Source: Stercorarius parasiticus (lineage: Eukaryota > Chordata > Aves > Charadriiformes > Stercorariidae). From it: a DNA stretch of 64,000 bases. The notes under the pieces were generated by a model. It did no database searches, was not told where the DNA came from, and was given only the letters and a program-made list of their open reading frames with translations. Where the stretch lies: assembly GCA_013396915.1 (NCBI GenBank), contig VWZL01001953.1, positions 1-64,000 on the forward strand. The letters are read 5' to 3'. Positions 33,601-46,477 of this stretch are shown here, one piece after another. Both the position numbers and the translations under genes were made by a program. The stretch's first letter is position 1; each line of letters begins with the position of its first letter.

Positions 33601-36435
33601 TAATCCTACAGAGAACTCTACAGGCCTGAGCAAAATTTCAATGCATCAAAAATTGAATTCATTATGCGAAAAGATCAGAAACACACATAAGACTGAAAAT
33701 TATTCAGGCAACCCTCAGGTAAAGGCTTCAGCGGAACTTATTGTGGATGTTGGTTATCCAGACGAACCCCAACCTCGCACACGGGCGAACTCTGCAGAGC
33801 TCTCATGGACTCGGCAGAAACATGACACAAAGACAGGCAACCCTAGAGACTAAGCATGGGGTTTTGCAACCAGTGGGCAAAGGCTCGGTCCCGTGGCTTA
33901 ATGAGTTACCGGGCACCAGGAGAACTGCAGTAACGGTCCAGAAGCTCAGCTGCTGGTACCATGGACTTCCCTTCACACAGGACTAAAGGCGGCATAAGCT
34001 CAATCACATTAACTTGCATTTGCCATGGGTTAAGAGTTCCTATACTGACAGCCACTGTGGATCAGCTGATAGAAGATAACTCAAAGGCACGTGCAAGTCT
34101 ATTCTCCAGATAAAATATGAGCAGCGCTGACATGATGAGTTAGCGCTGGGTATTATCAGCATTCAATCGCGTGAAATATATTAACAGCTCTTTTCTTTAT
34201 ATATTATGAAGACTTCAACCCATATTATGAATTATGAACCTAATTCTGTTCCCAGTAATGTTAATGGCAGACAAATGTGTCTCTACACTTAATATATTCT
34301 TTTCAATGTCATTAGCTTATTAGTGAATATCAAATTCTGCTGTCACTACAAAACATTTCATGTTATTCTACAAAATGATCTAGTATCTCAGAGAAGAAAG
34401 AAATGTGTACCAAAAGAACGGTCATCTCTCTTCTTAAGAGCTTAAGGTGGAACATCACTCTGATGTCACTCCATTCACCACTTAATTTCATTTGCATCCA
34501 TATTTTGCTCCAGTCCAAGGCGTGCACAGCGTGGCCCAGCTAATAAAAGGAGGCAGAGTATTGCAGGGAATATCTCAGGAGCGACATCACTTATTTCAAA
34601 AGGAACTCAAACAAACAAATAAAAATAAAAACAACAAAAACACACGAACCTAAACCCCTCGTTGCTCTCCAAAAACAAATTCTGGATTTGTCTTCATCAG
34701 TTTACCCTCTCCTAATTATTACACACTTCATTTTGAAAGCATTCAGTTTCAGTCCTGAGCACACTCACAATTTAAGGGGAAAAAAAATAATAAAACCAGA
34801 CAACTCAGTATCATAGATCAAGGGAAGTATTCCTGTCACAGTAAGAAAAACCACAAAGCACCCAGGGATTTGATAAGCATGAGAAATCAATCGTGCATCA
34901 AGTCGATTGATGCGGTTTATTTTAAGTCCTTCTCTTCTGATTTATTGCCATCATTGCCACCAATTTGCATAGATAATAGAACAAGACACCCTCTTAAAGT
35001 CTTAATCAGGAATTAAAAAGTAATATACTGTTACATCTCTTTCTGCTCATCAGAAAAGCACACACATTAATGTTTAATGTCAGTTTTATTATAGGGATGG
35101 TACTGGATTTGAAAGAGGCACTTTAAACTGCTCCCTGACATCACCACCAATTTGTTACTGTAATAGCCACAGATCAATAAACAGTCAACAAATCCTTCAA
35201 GCTCAAACAGGTTGTAAACACGGCTGTTACAAGAAGAACAAGGGTGAGCCGTATTTTGGTGAGCAGCGCAATTTTCTTTTCAGTATGGCAAGTGCTGCCG
35301 CAACTGCAATATTCTTTCAATGCGTTTCCAAACTTCACCAATTTATTTTAGAAGTGAAGTGGGTTTTTTTCCATACTTTCAGGGTACTGAAGATGAGTGG
35401 GTAGTTTGCCACTCAGTGATTTCTTTGACAGGTACTTACATCACTGGCAAAACCCCACCATAAATATGCACAGCTGTTTAAAAAACAATGGAGAAACAAT
35501 GAAAGCCTTGCCTCAAAGAGACAGAGAAAAATATGTTACAAGAGCAATAGTTCAGGCACAAAGCATATGTGTAAGAGGAAAGATGGGTAGGGGAACTCAG
35601 AGAGATCAGCACTGAACTGCCCCTGCCGAGTAGCAGGTTCTGCACCAAAATGTGAGAAAAAACTTGAAAAGAGAAGCAACAATTGCACATTGACTTCAGG
35701 AAGCGCGTTGAGAGGACGTGCTCACAAAAAAAAAAAAAAAAAAAACGTGAAAGAGAAGCAGGAAAAATTATTCTCTGTTTTCCACGGAGAACAAAACTGG
35801 ACAAAGCCAAACACCAGGTGGGACTGGCTACAAGCCATGTCTACAGAACAGTGGGCTGGATCAAGCTGATACGGTTCTAAGAAATTCAGTACCATACACC
35901 TTAAAACCGGTGATTTCTCTTGAGGATAAGACACAATCCATCCAACACACTGTGTATGAGATCCTCAGGTCACAAACTGCTGTACCCCAATTTGAACAGG
36001 GGCTACAGAGATAACTTTGTGCTCGCCCTTCCTAGCTGAGCAGCTTTCTCCTCCACAACTCCTGCTTGCAAAATCTGCTCTCTTCCACTCTCCTCCCTTC
36101 CTGGTTGCTTCTATCACACCTTTCCTCAGGGCACAGCAGCACCCAAACTTGGCCATATAATAATGCAGCTTGCTTACCCTGCAGGGCCAAGGCAAAAAAC
36201 ATTAAAGATGACTTCTTTAATATAAAGAAACGCAAAGCTGAGCTCCCAGGACCAAACTCTGAAGCCTCAGAAGAAGCGTTTTCCCCAAAATTTCCCATGT
36301 ATTGTAGGTTGTTGGTGGTTTTTGGGTTTGCTTTTGTTTTTTTTAGCTTTGTCAAAAGAGCTGTGGCTCTTTGACTAATAGAGCCAGGTCTTGGATTTTA
36401 CCAAGCTTTCAGAGAAGAAAGCATAGTGACAGCAT
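30624..36435. other. Unique sequence, no gene recognised
   Basis: Sequence right after the retroviral fragment (30624-30950) is not recognisably viral. An AT run lies at 31496-31520 and an A20 run at 35726-35745. ORFs up to 123 codons (33482-33853) have no family character. No CR1 is seen. Confidence 0.5.
35726..35745. repeat. Poly-A tract (20 A)
   Basis: An uninterrupted run of 20 A after GTGCTCAC. No processed pseudogene is evident upstream. Confidence 0.85.
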
Positions 36436-36613
36436 GGGTGCTGAGCCCCTGGCCCAGGTTGCCCAGAGAAGCTGTGCCTGCCCCATCCCTGGAGGTGTCC
36501 AAGGCCAGGCTGGACGGGGCTTGGAGCAACCTGGTCCGGTGGGAGGTGTCCCTGCCCAGGGCAGGGGGACGGAACTAGATGATCTTCAAGGTCCCTTCCA
36601 ACCCATTCTATGA
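36436..36613 (+). mobile_element. CR1 LINE 3' end, plus strand
   Basis: Starts abruptly at GGGTGCTGAGCCCCTGG and continues through CATCCCTGGAGGTGTCCAAG, CTGCCCAGGGCAGGGGG and AAGGTCCCTTCCAACCC to ATTCTATGACA. It is 5'-truncated to about 178 bp and belongs to the same subfamily as the copies at 21.7, 43.8 and 48.2 kb. Confidence 0.95.
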
Positions 36614-39600
36614 CAGCCATGACCACAAGAGAGTCTTGCAGCAGTGACCCAGGCAGAGTAACCTGGCCTTAAAGCTCTGGGACCATGGCACCGGGCTGCC
36701 CCACAGCTGAAGACCCAACCTTGTATCATCCTTCCCAACACCTATTCAGTGGGATCATTTATGTGGTTAATTGACATCAGTCATGACCTGTGAGACTCAA
36801 TCTTTTACTTGCTAAATAAGGAAGACATCACAGGGGCTCTGTCATTAAGCAGATTCACAGGTGTTGTTTCCTTTAGCTGTGTTAAAATAATGAAGAATTA
36901 AAGTTTGCTAAGAAGATTCTCCCTCCAAAAGAGCCTATATATAGCTGAAAGACGAGATCTGCTGCATGTCTCCACGTTAAAAATAACTGCAATATTAAAA
37001 ATTAAAATTCACCTACAAAGAACTGTCATTATTAACAGTTCTAACGCCAAGTTAAAAATTATACCCAATCAGCACAGAAAAACATTTGGAAACTCTTTTA
37101 AAAAATGAATGAGACAAAGATTAGCTACTATAAAATATAGTGCCACTTGTATGAAGCAGAAATCATCTGTCCAGAAAAAAAAATAAATCATGACTTGCCA
37201 TTACTGACATAGAGCTAACACACTGCAGCTGAAACAAGAACATGGCATGGATTTTTAAAATCAAATCAGCTTCAAGTCAATTCCCAAGACAAATATCTTT
37301 TCACTAGAGAAATCTGGGATGCACGTTTTGTTCGGTATGGTTAATGACAGAGGTGTTAAAATATAACTCTCAAAACTCTCAAGAAATGCTAGATATACAC
37401 TGATTAAGGAATTAGCTTCGAAGTGGAAAAAGATTCTTGCTTCTTACATTTCCTATAAAAAAGTTTAAAAATCTGCTAATCAACAAACTGGACAGTAATA
37501 TCATCTGAGAATTTCTGTTAAAAGAATTAACCAAGTTGTATGAGGATACCAGTTGACTTGAAGTGCTCTTTTTCCATAATGGACACCGGCTCATCTAACA
37601 CTCACATTTGTTGCAAGGCCCACGTTTCCCCAAAACCTTTTTTAAAAGTAAATTGTGAGGCAGGAGAGTACACGCATATTAAAAAAAATCCAATCCATTG
37701 TTAAGATATATGATAACCGCATTTACTGGGTTCCTCATAAGCCAAAATAGATCACTACACGAACACATAAGTGTGCAGAGCGCTGCTGATGGATTTTATC
37801 TCCCTCCTTCTCCTCCCTTTCTTCCATCCCTTGTCTGCACTCAGGCCAACTGCAGAGGTGATGGGTGACACCAGAAGGCCATTGCCACACACGTGCCAGT
37901 GGTCCCTTCTCTCTATCGGCTTTAGAAGCAGCTGAACTAGGCAGGCCAGATGCCTGGTTCTAGTTCTTCACCGCATACTACTCCTCACGTCTCACTACAG
38001 GGAATTTCCTTCACAATTTTAATAGAAAATCCCCTCTCAAAACTAATTTGACAGAGTGGAATCTAAATTGCACTCTGCTTCAAATAAAGTACCTTCAGAA
38101 CAATGTACTCTGAGTGTAGAAGGAGAAGAAGAAGAACTAATAAATGAGACTGAAGATAAAAATTGCAAATTTTTCAGTGGAGAATGATAGTACTTAGTAA
38201 AGATAATTGCGCACATTCACCATAAAATGAAGACTTCAGAAGAATACTGTAAGTCGCAAAATATTTGGATTTGAAGTATTAAAAATGTATTGCAACTGAG
38301 GGTTTATCAGCTGAAAAAATGCTGTTACCTATTTCCTGCATTGTAAGTTAACCTATTTTACATGTAAAGCTGTGCAATTCATGTTGTTACAAAAAATGTC
38401 TTCTTTTTCAGGCTGTTTCTGCTGTAGCAGTACTCATTCTTATTGCAGCATCGCAGAACAAACATCAGACTGAAAATAAAACCCAGTGATAAAAAGATGT
38501 CTAGGCCTTTAATTAGTGTAAATGGCATAAGTCCAACCAAACGAAGGGAAATTAAATAGCTTGACATCACCTTCTGACGTAGACCAGGGTGGTGGAAGCA
38601 AGGCAAAAATCACCTTCCATTTACCTTGTTATCCTAGAGTCACCAAAATTGCTTCAGAAAAGGGAGTTAAATTTATGTGTTGCCTTAATAGTTTTGCCAC
38701 CTCTTCAAGCTCAAAAGCTGAGTAGGTTGAGGGTTGGTTTGTGGCTTAGTTTTTTTTAGTCTTTTATACCCCCAGCTAACCCACAGGAGGTATTGGTCTG
38801 TTTTGTGTTGTCCCTGCTCACACAAAACAGAAGACTTTTTCCTGTCAATGAAAAAACAAAATTCAGCCTTCGGAATACCTGCCGCAGCTTTTCCTTCCTC
38901 AGTAATAATATGATCTTGAGATGCTTTGGGCTTTACATTATTATGCCAGGGATATCTAAATTGTATCTCTTCAGTTACATGCTAGATAAAAATTGCTCAG
39001 TACAATTTCCTTTGCCTGTCTTCATGGTGCTTATTTGTTAAGATGTCTTTATCTTCAGGGTAGTATAGTTGGTAAAAAATTATTTGCCCTGTGAGATCGT
39101 GTTATTACTTCACTATTGAATTCTGACTTTTGAGTGAAGGCTACCTTGCAACTTCTCCAACAGTCTGATAAAAAAAATCAAAACACCAAGGAAAGTATTT
39201 CCAAGAGAATAAATAGCTCATATTTAAAATAAATCTAAGGATAGTATTTATTTCTATTTACACTTACGGCATCAGCTACAGCCCTTCACCCTCATTCAAT
39301 CACACAAGCCAAATTCTGTACTACCAGTATTCTCGGAATAGTTTTAAGGAAGAGGACATTTCCGTGAACCCAGCTTATTTCACTTCCAGCTATGGAAGTA
39401 CTGAGTGTTGTCTTGGTTCGGTTTTAAAACAACAGTATCAGAAAGAATAAACCATCATCACCTACCAAACAGTTTACAGGACCATCAGTGATTTAGGAAG
39501 TGTTAAGTATTTCTCACACTAGAGTTTGTGCAAAGAATACAATAAATCCAAAGCCCCCTCGTACTTCCCTGATCTGCTTCAAATCTGCTCAGTTCAGAGG

Positions 39601-42600
39601 CTTTCACAGAAATGTGGTGGAAGGGAAGTGGGCAGAACTTCCAGGAAAAGGCATTTTTTTAAGGAGTTAATGAATTTTGCAAGTACAATTCTTTTTAATC
39701 TGAGTGCCAAGGTTTTTCTTCCATTTCAGGAAATCCTGGTGCATGAGCCTTCATCTTCCATTATGGCATCATTAGATAATTCACAAATATCAGTCTCAAA
39801 TTAAATCTACTTAAATGGGTTTTACCTTCAGTGAAAGAGTACTAAGGAATAGGGTGTCTATGGACTCTCAGAGCCCATGGCAGCTCAGAACAACCAACTC
39901 TGGCCTCTGACAAGGCAGGGAGGTGAACAAATTCCAGCACGATGAACGCCTGCTTACGCAGAAGGCTCTTGCCAAGCCAAAATCAACAGGAGACCCACCA
40001 GCCACCATGGGAAGCAAAGCCAAGGGCACACCGGAGCTGATCCACATCCACATGCCACCACTACTGTGTCTTTGGGGAATATCGGGAGAGGAAAAAGGGG
40101 TAAGGGAGGAAATTACTCTAAAATAATCTCTCAGTCCCAGAACTTAGTGCTTCTTCCGCATCTACCCCCTGCCCAGCAGCAGCAAATGCTGCTGGACTGA
40201 CTCAGCTGTAGAGCAGGCCCCAGCGTGGGGGAAGGATTACACGCCTGGGCACCACTACAAGCCAGCCCAGAAAACCAAATGCTGAAGTACGACGACTCAG
40301 TTAACCTCCGGTTATGATGGAGAAGGAAAAGAAGCAGAATCAATAAGGAAAGACGCACTTACAGCTTCAATGGCACAGCTTGCCCTGACCATGCAGCAAG
40401 GCCGCTCCGCCTGCCAGGTTACTGCACTGCATTTAGCCCATGCTTCCAAGTTTTCAATTTTTGGGGCAACCCACGGAGTTCGGCTGCCTTTGGGAGGCCA
40501 GAGCCTGCCCAGCCTGCTCGTAGCTCTCAACTCCTGCTGCGTTTGGATCCCAGAAAGGAGCTGTTGCCCTTCAGTGCACCACGGCTCCCAGGCTCCAGGG
40601 CTTTTTGGGCATCAATCCAGAGGAGGTTGCATGCAGACAGACACTCCACGGCTGGCTAAAATCTGCTATAGGCTATTGCAGTCTGGCCAGAAGCATTTAT
40701 TAAAGAAAACTGCTGTAACAGCAAATACACATGTATTCAGATTCTGTTCCAATTTTCTCTTTTTGTTTGCTGGGCACGTCAGCGTGTTAATGTTGTACTA
40801 GCCACAGGGGGATATCCAGCGACTCAACAGCACAACAGTAAGGAATATTTCATTCCAGGTTAGAGATTTCCAAGAAGTTAAAAAAAAAAATAATATAAAA
40901 AATTCCTATCTATTTCCATACCGTAAAAATTTGTGATTGCAGTCAAAAGGCAAATTTAACATAAGAACAAACATATTGGATAAAAGAAAATAAACCTCAC
41001 CAACACCACAGTTTAGGCTCTCGATATGGCCGATGGTGGCTACTCAGGGAACAGTCTAAGGACAAGGTAAATACACACTGACGCTTCTGAGCCACCCTCC
41101 CAGCATCCAAACAATCCGAGTCTTGTCCCTTCTTAACAACAATTCTAAAGACAGGTTTATTCCTCCACCATTCCCACAGTTTCCCGCATACGTGGCATAA
41201 AATAACTGGATTTGTGTTAAAATAAAAGCAGGTCTGCCTGTCAAGTGTCCTGCTTTTGGTTTAGATTCGCTGTCTTGGTGCTTATCTCCAACCAAGTGAC
41301 ACTAACACTGAGTTTAGGACAAGACTAATGAAGTTTGCTCTGTCAGCCTACCATTCAGTGAGGTTCACATACCTTTTATTTCCTTCCTACAGTGTGTACA
41401 CTGTTTTATAAGACTCTGGAGAAAAATACTTTAGGATTCCTGAGCAGGTATTACCAGTGGTCAGAAGAGAGCAGGCAGCTTCCTCAGGTATGGCAGGCTG
41501 AGGGCAAGAGCCCAGAGTAGCCAGAACATCTCAAAAGAGATATTTAGATGCCCGGAGAAATTAATGTGTGCAACTTGCAAAAAAAGAAGCCATCGACAAA
41601 TAGCAGCAATTTCCAAACTCACTGGAAGCAGATGCCATGTTTATAAAATTTCCCAACAAATGAGCATCTGTAATACAAAACGGAAAGAAAAAACCCAACC
41701 AAAAAAAAAAAACCACAGAAAGGCTTCTGGGGAAGGAAACTCTTAAAATAAACCATTATAATCCAAGGCTTTTGTGATCATGTCTTGGATTAAATGTTAG
41801 ACTTTAATCTAGACATCTGGGGCTAGATTTATCCTATTGGTAGACAAACTGGAAACAACTGTTCCTCATCGCAAAATCAGAAGTGACTGCTTCTTTCCAT
41901 TGTTTTGCAAAACAATGCTGTGGAAATGAGCTTAAAGTGACATATTCACTCGAGCTTTTGTTCCAGAAGAATGCTAATGATTCCCATCCTTCGTCCCAAT
42001 CACTCACTGCTTCTCAACTTCATTAACAACTCAAGATTCAGCATAGACAGAGAAGTCCCACAGAACCGAAAGACAGGCAGCAGAAATAAATACATCAAAA
42101 CCATTATGAAGCCTCTTCTCACTGCCAAGCAAGAGCTGTGTAGACTTGAGCCATCGTAACACCAGAAGAGGCCACGTGGTGATGGCACAGGATTGTGTAC
42201 TCAATTCCAAGTGCCAACAAGACTCCTTGGGGTGACCTTAGACAAGTCATGCCATCCAGAAAACAAAAAGACAATAACACGCCTGATAAGATGATAATAT
42301 GCCATCTCCCTAAGATAGCAAAAGGGTAGATGTGTGTATAGGAGACACTAAGACGCAGCAAAAGGGACCACAAAGGACTTGAACGGACACCCTCTGTGGT
42401 GAGAGAGGGGAAAACTACATCACAAACCTATAGTTGGCAAGTCTAAGACTGATTTGCCGTGCCTGATTTAAAGCCCCTGAGTACTCTCTTCTGATTCGTA
42501 GTTAGGGCTATGCTGGCACCGTCCGCTCATTTAAAGCAATCCCAATTGCCCCATATGGATGATTTCGGGTACCTCATCTTTACACAGCTAAGCCAGTCTA

Positions 42601-43814
42601 TTTTTAAACCTAGTTATCTGCAGGCAGGATATTGGTATAAAACTGATTAAACACAATTTCATATACAGAAAGACAAAGGATGGATCTGGCAAAGAAACAA
42701 GTCAGTACAACGAATACATACACGTAAGAGTAGAACAGAGAATAAGCAGCAGAGAGTCCATTTAAGAGCAGATTTTAAATTTGACCTTCAGAATATGCAA
42801 CAAAAGTAGTGTATATATACACAAATGGCTTATAGAAAGAATATTTATCCATCGAGTTCAAATGAGCTTCTATAAATAATGCAGAAGCAAACCACTAATT
42901 GGCCTGTTGCAGAAAAATTTTGCATTTCACAACTCACTGCTCTTCCTGTGTATTACCTAGGGGTTTATCCTGACTAATCCAAGAATGCAGAAATCCATCC
43001 AAGGAGTCAGTGCAAGGCTCCCAGAAAAAACTACCAGCTTTTCCTTTTTAAACCTGGTTTCCTGAGAAAAAGAGATGAGACACTTTCACTGCCCAGCTAT
43101 CCATCCTTCTATTACTTTACTTCTCCCATGAAGTTTTTTTTGCAATTTTCAATCATATTAAAAAATACTAAGTTTGTAAAAGTTCAATCCAAACCAAAGT
43201 CCAGGTAAAGAAGAGATCCAAAATAGTGTCTCAATGATGGAAAGGCAGTTATAAACCACTCCTAATCCATTCCAAGGGGAGATATCCAGCAGTCGCCACT
43301 TGTCCTGCCTTGCTAAACCTGCACACAAGGGTGAAGGAGAGCATGAGTGAGCTGAGCACAAGAGTCTAAGAACAGAGGCTCCCAACCTGGCAAACACCCC
43401 TTCGCTACTTCTTTCCCTTACAGAAAAACTGTCCTTTCAAGTACAGAGAAATCATCATCAAAACCTCAGATTCTGACCATGTTTCCTCTTGCTTAAAGGT
43501 TTTTGGTTCCCTCCCATAAACAGAATATATGCTTGAAATTAATCTAATTCCTTCAATTTCATTTTTTTTGTAATTATAATTAACTCAAAACGTATTTCCA
43601 AAGGCTGGAAGAATTATTTATGCTGTTAGAAAAGGCCCTTATCCATCAAGAGAAGAGACTTAGAAAATTTTTCTTGGAGGCCAGACACACAGTCGAATTA
43701 CTATGCATCAGTGAGTCAACACCTGCCACCTGGAGCAGTACCTGCCTGGGCACGCACCCCGTCCTCACCACAAACGTGAAGGAAAACAAACTGGCTGCAG
43801 TAGGCATGCTCAAA
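36614..43814. other. Unique AT-rich sequence, no gene recognised
   Basis: No interspersed repeat is confidently seen. A perfect 20-bp palindrome lies at 41898-41917 (listed separately). A short stretch near 42190-42255 with GACCTTAGACAAGTCATGCC weakly recalls a MIR-like SINE core but is too short to call. Overlapping ORFs at 40131-40801 are not recognised. Confidence 0.5.
41898..41917. repeat. Perfect 20-bp palindrome within a longer hairpin
   Basis: CATTGTTTTGCAAAACAATG is its own reverse complement. Outside it, TTTCC before and GGAAA after (separated on the right by GCTGT) could extend the stem with a bulge. It contains outward-facing ATTGTT/AACAAT words, the core recognised by SOX-type factors, but the arrangement is not the usual inward-facing dimer site. 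Confidence 0.8.
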
Positions 43815-44062
43815 TCATAGAATCACAGAATGGTTTGAGTTGGAAGGGACCTTAAAGACCAGCCACCCCCTGCCCTGGGCAGGGACACCTCCCACCAGAA
43901 CAGGTTGCTCCAAGCCCCGTCCAGCCTGGCCTTGAACACCTCCAGGGATGGGGCAGGCACAGCTTCTCTGGGCAACCTGGGCCAGGGGCTCACCACCCTC
44001 ACAGCAAAGAATTTCTTCCTGACATCTCATCTAAATCTCCCCTCTTCCAGTTCAAAGCCATA
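43815..44062 (-). mobile_element. CR1 LINE 3' end, minus strand
   Basis: The plus strand opens TCATAGAATCACAGAATGG, then GAGTTGGAAGGGACC, CCCCCTGCCCTGGGCAGGG and CTTCTCTGGGCAACCTGGGC, and ends near TTCCAGTTCAAAGCCATAA. It is truncated at about 248 bp. Minus orientation, same subfamily as 21.7, 36.4 and 48.2 kb. Confidence 0.95.
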
Positions 44063-44492
44063 AATACGCTTGGTTAAATCTTTGTGAATGCTTCAGAGAG
44101 GGTATTTAATGTTCTGTCCGCTGCGGGCCGAGGACAGGCATCCAGCCAGTTACTGTGACTCAGGGGACACGCAATTACCCTCTGCCCTGCACTATCTCTA
44201 CCCGAGGTCACACTGGGCAAACAAGGCACGTCTGCTTTTTGCACTATTAGTCTTGCCTTCATTCTTTACACGAGGAATCCACCAACACTTGCTGAGCACA
44301 TTAAGTGGACAAACATGCAAAAATTCCTGAAAGGTATACCAAACGAATTAACTCCGTTAAGCTCATTTCCATGACTCAGGTGGAAGTTTCTTCTTCAGGG
44401 GTTGATCATCAGCCTATCAGCTACTTATATTTTAAAAACCATCCACTTTTGAAGTGCAATAACTAGAACAGGAGACTCCTCTACGTTCCTAC

Positions 44493-44970
44493 CTGCCTGG
44501 GCAGCATCGGTGGAAGAGGATGGGCAGCGCAGATGGGCTGCATTGAACTGCTGGCTGCAAGAGCCAGATGCCCACATAGAAAGTAGCCTGCTAACTTCAT
44601 CCGCCAACTCCTTGGCTAGTTCCTCTGATAATAGCTGAGATGACAGTTCTGAAGTTGCCTCTGGGTCTATCACATGGTTATCCAGCTGATGAGCTATCCA
44701 GGCTGTCCTAACCTTTGAGATATAACTTTTATTCAATTTGCCTGTCTTCCAAGGGAAATGATGCATTCTCCTTCACTTACTGCACAAGATTCTGCACAAG
44801 TCCTTCAATAAAAATCTCCCCATGGATTCTTTATGGATAGATAAAATGAAATGTTTCTCTTTGCTCTGCCTGGTTTCTTCTTGGATCTCACTGGATATTT
44901 TTAGGTAACAGTTTGGGAAGAGGTTCTGACTGGACCAATAATATCTTCTAGATATCAAGACAAATGTTAT
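44493..44970 (-). pseudogene. Candidate decayed coding segment, one in-frame stop
   Basis: A single minus-strand frame covers 45021 to 44425 with only one stop (TGA at 44773-44775). Acceptor-like sites precede it (CCTGTAAAG at 44971 or GATATCTAG at 44948) and a donor-like CAG|GTAGGA follows at 44493. Inside, a strong donor-like GTAAGT lies at 44780-44775 and an in-frame acceptor-like ACAG ends at 44742. These would remove the stop, but the implied intron is only 39 bases, which is too short for normal vertebrate splicing. The translation is protein-like: a charged part (SSEIQEETRQSKEKHF) and a likely amphipathic helix (SEELAKELADEVSRLLSM). I recognise no family. It is either an exon of an unidentified gene, a pseudogene with a nonsense change, or chance. 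Confidence 0.25.
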
Positions 44971-45414
44971 CTTTACAGGAACAAAAGGCAAGAGACATAA
45001 ATCAGTAAGAAACTCACCCAAAATCTGTAATACAGTTCTCTGATAAAGCTGGCATTTATGAGAGATCAGTGGAAAAGCTTTAGGAGCCTGAATGAAGTTA
45101 TTTTGCTGATTCCTTTTAGCAGCTTGAGCAGACTAGTTCCCAAACTTCAATTGAGAAGAATTCATATCAAAGCACTGCTGTTTTTTAAGCCTGCTTTCCA
45201 CAGGGAGGAAGAATCACAGAAAAAAGTCCTGGAGGGAGTCCAGGGTAAAGTTTATGTTTACAAACATGATCCTGCCTCAGGGTTTTGTTACTTAAGAGTC
45301 CCTAGAAGGCGTAAGCTTTGGACAGAAATTCAAACATCTTCAAATCTCAAGAAAAATTATAAATGCTGAACCAGACCAAACCATTCTGGTAATTTAAGCT
45401 GAATTTTTGTATAC

Positions 45415-45599
45415 CATAGGCACAGGAACAGGGGAAACGCGCTGTTCTCCTGAGCATGAGCCTGACAACCCGGTTTGTGCCCGGTGAGGCAGATTCAGCT
45501 CATGGGCCTCATATCTCCTTTCCCACCCACTGCTCCAAGGAGAGCCTTGCTTAAAACCTGGATCTTCCATAGTATCTTCTTCAGAAAGAGAAATCTCAT
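45415..45599 (-). other. Candidate coding exon
   Basis: On the minus strand, a T-rich acceptor (TTATTTTTTCAG) leads into an open frame starting DEISLSEEDTMEDPGF, acidic and Ser-rich. It ends with VSPVPVPM at a donor-like ATG|GTATAC. It would end in phase 0, which fits the alternative acceptor at 44971 of the next segment. The family is unknown and the evidence is splice-signal and composition only. Confidence 0.2.
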
Positions 45600-46312
45600 C
45601 TGAAAAAATAACTAATGAAGAATTCACTGCCATTCCTAATTAAGGTCTTCCCAAATAGATAATGATAACGATGTTCTTCTTATTTCTTGATTTTCATTAA
45701 TTTCCCTCTCTCCCAACCCTGCCTGTTCAATGACGCTCCATTTCCCTTGTGCCATACTGACAATCCACGTGCTTTCCCACAACCTCTCTGGACTAAAAGA
45801 GGTGATGAGACGTGGCCTGTCCTCTCTTATTCCAGACTCAAGAAAGGCACGAATGGGGCATCCATAACACACAGACAGACCAACACCAACATCTGACACA
45901 GTGACTTATGACTCAGCAGACAGGAGTCTCTCTGAATAGACAGATGGCATCTAATACAGTACATTATTAACAGAGATTTAATGACCAGAATAAGTAATTA
46001 TACGCCAGAAGCTTGTTTCAGTCAGGCTAAATAGCAGCAAACCAAGCAAATCATTCTGCTACTAATGTAAAGGGGCAATGCTATTTACAACGATTTGTTA
46101 AGACTTTACCCCTAGGCAAAGAAGAATTAAGCTTCACAGGAAAAAAAAACACAAAGGGCAGCAAGCGGGCTGGATAGGGGGAAGCAGAAAACTGATGGAA
46201 AAAGAGAAACCACATGTCCTTGAGGAAGGACAACGTGTGTTGGGGACGAAAGACCAAGTGCCAGGACTGGCTGATGTCTTCTAAAGGTACATCAAACTTC
46301 TACTCTTCAGAC

Positions 46313-46477
46313 CTTGCTTTCAGGATGTTCAGAGTCAGTTCCTCCTCTGAATCACCAGGTAAAACAACATCTTGATCATACGTTTCACATCCTTCAAGTG
46401 CTAGATAAATATGAGGTAATTCCAAATATACCCAAGAACCTTGGTAAGCGTGATTACCCCCAAATGAAAATGTAGAA
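46313..46477 (-). other. Candidate coding segment with a later in-frame stop
   Basis: An acceptor-like TTTATTGTAG is followed by an open minus-strand frame with SWVYLELPHIYLALEG and DVVLPGDSEEELTLNIL. A weak donor-like AAG|GTCTGA closes it. Beyond that site the same frame hits TAG and then continues with charged residues for another 15 or so codons, as expected of either a decayed gene or chance. No family is recognised. Confidence 0.18.

Noticed and set aside
42190..42255. MIR-like SINE core (GACCTTAGACAAGTCATGCC)
   Set aside because: Only about 20 bases resemble it; too short without a library search.
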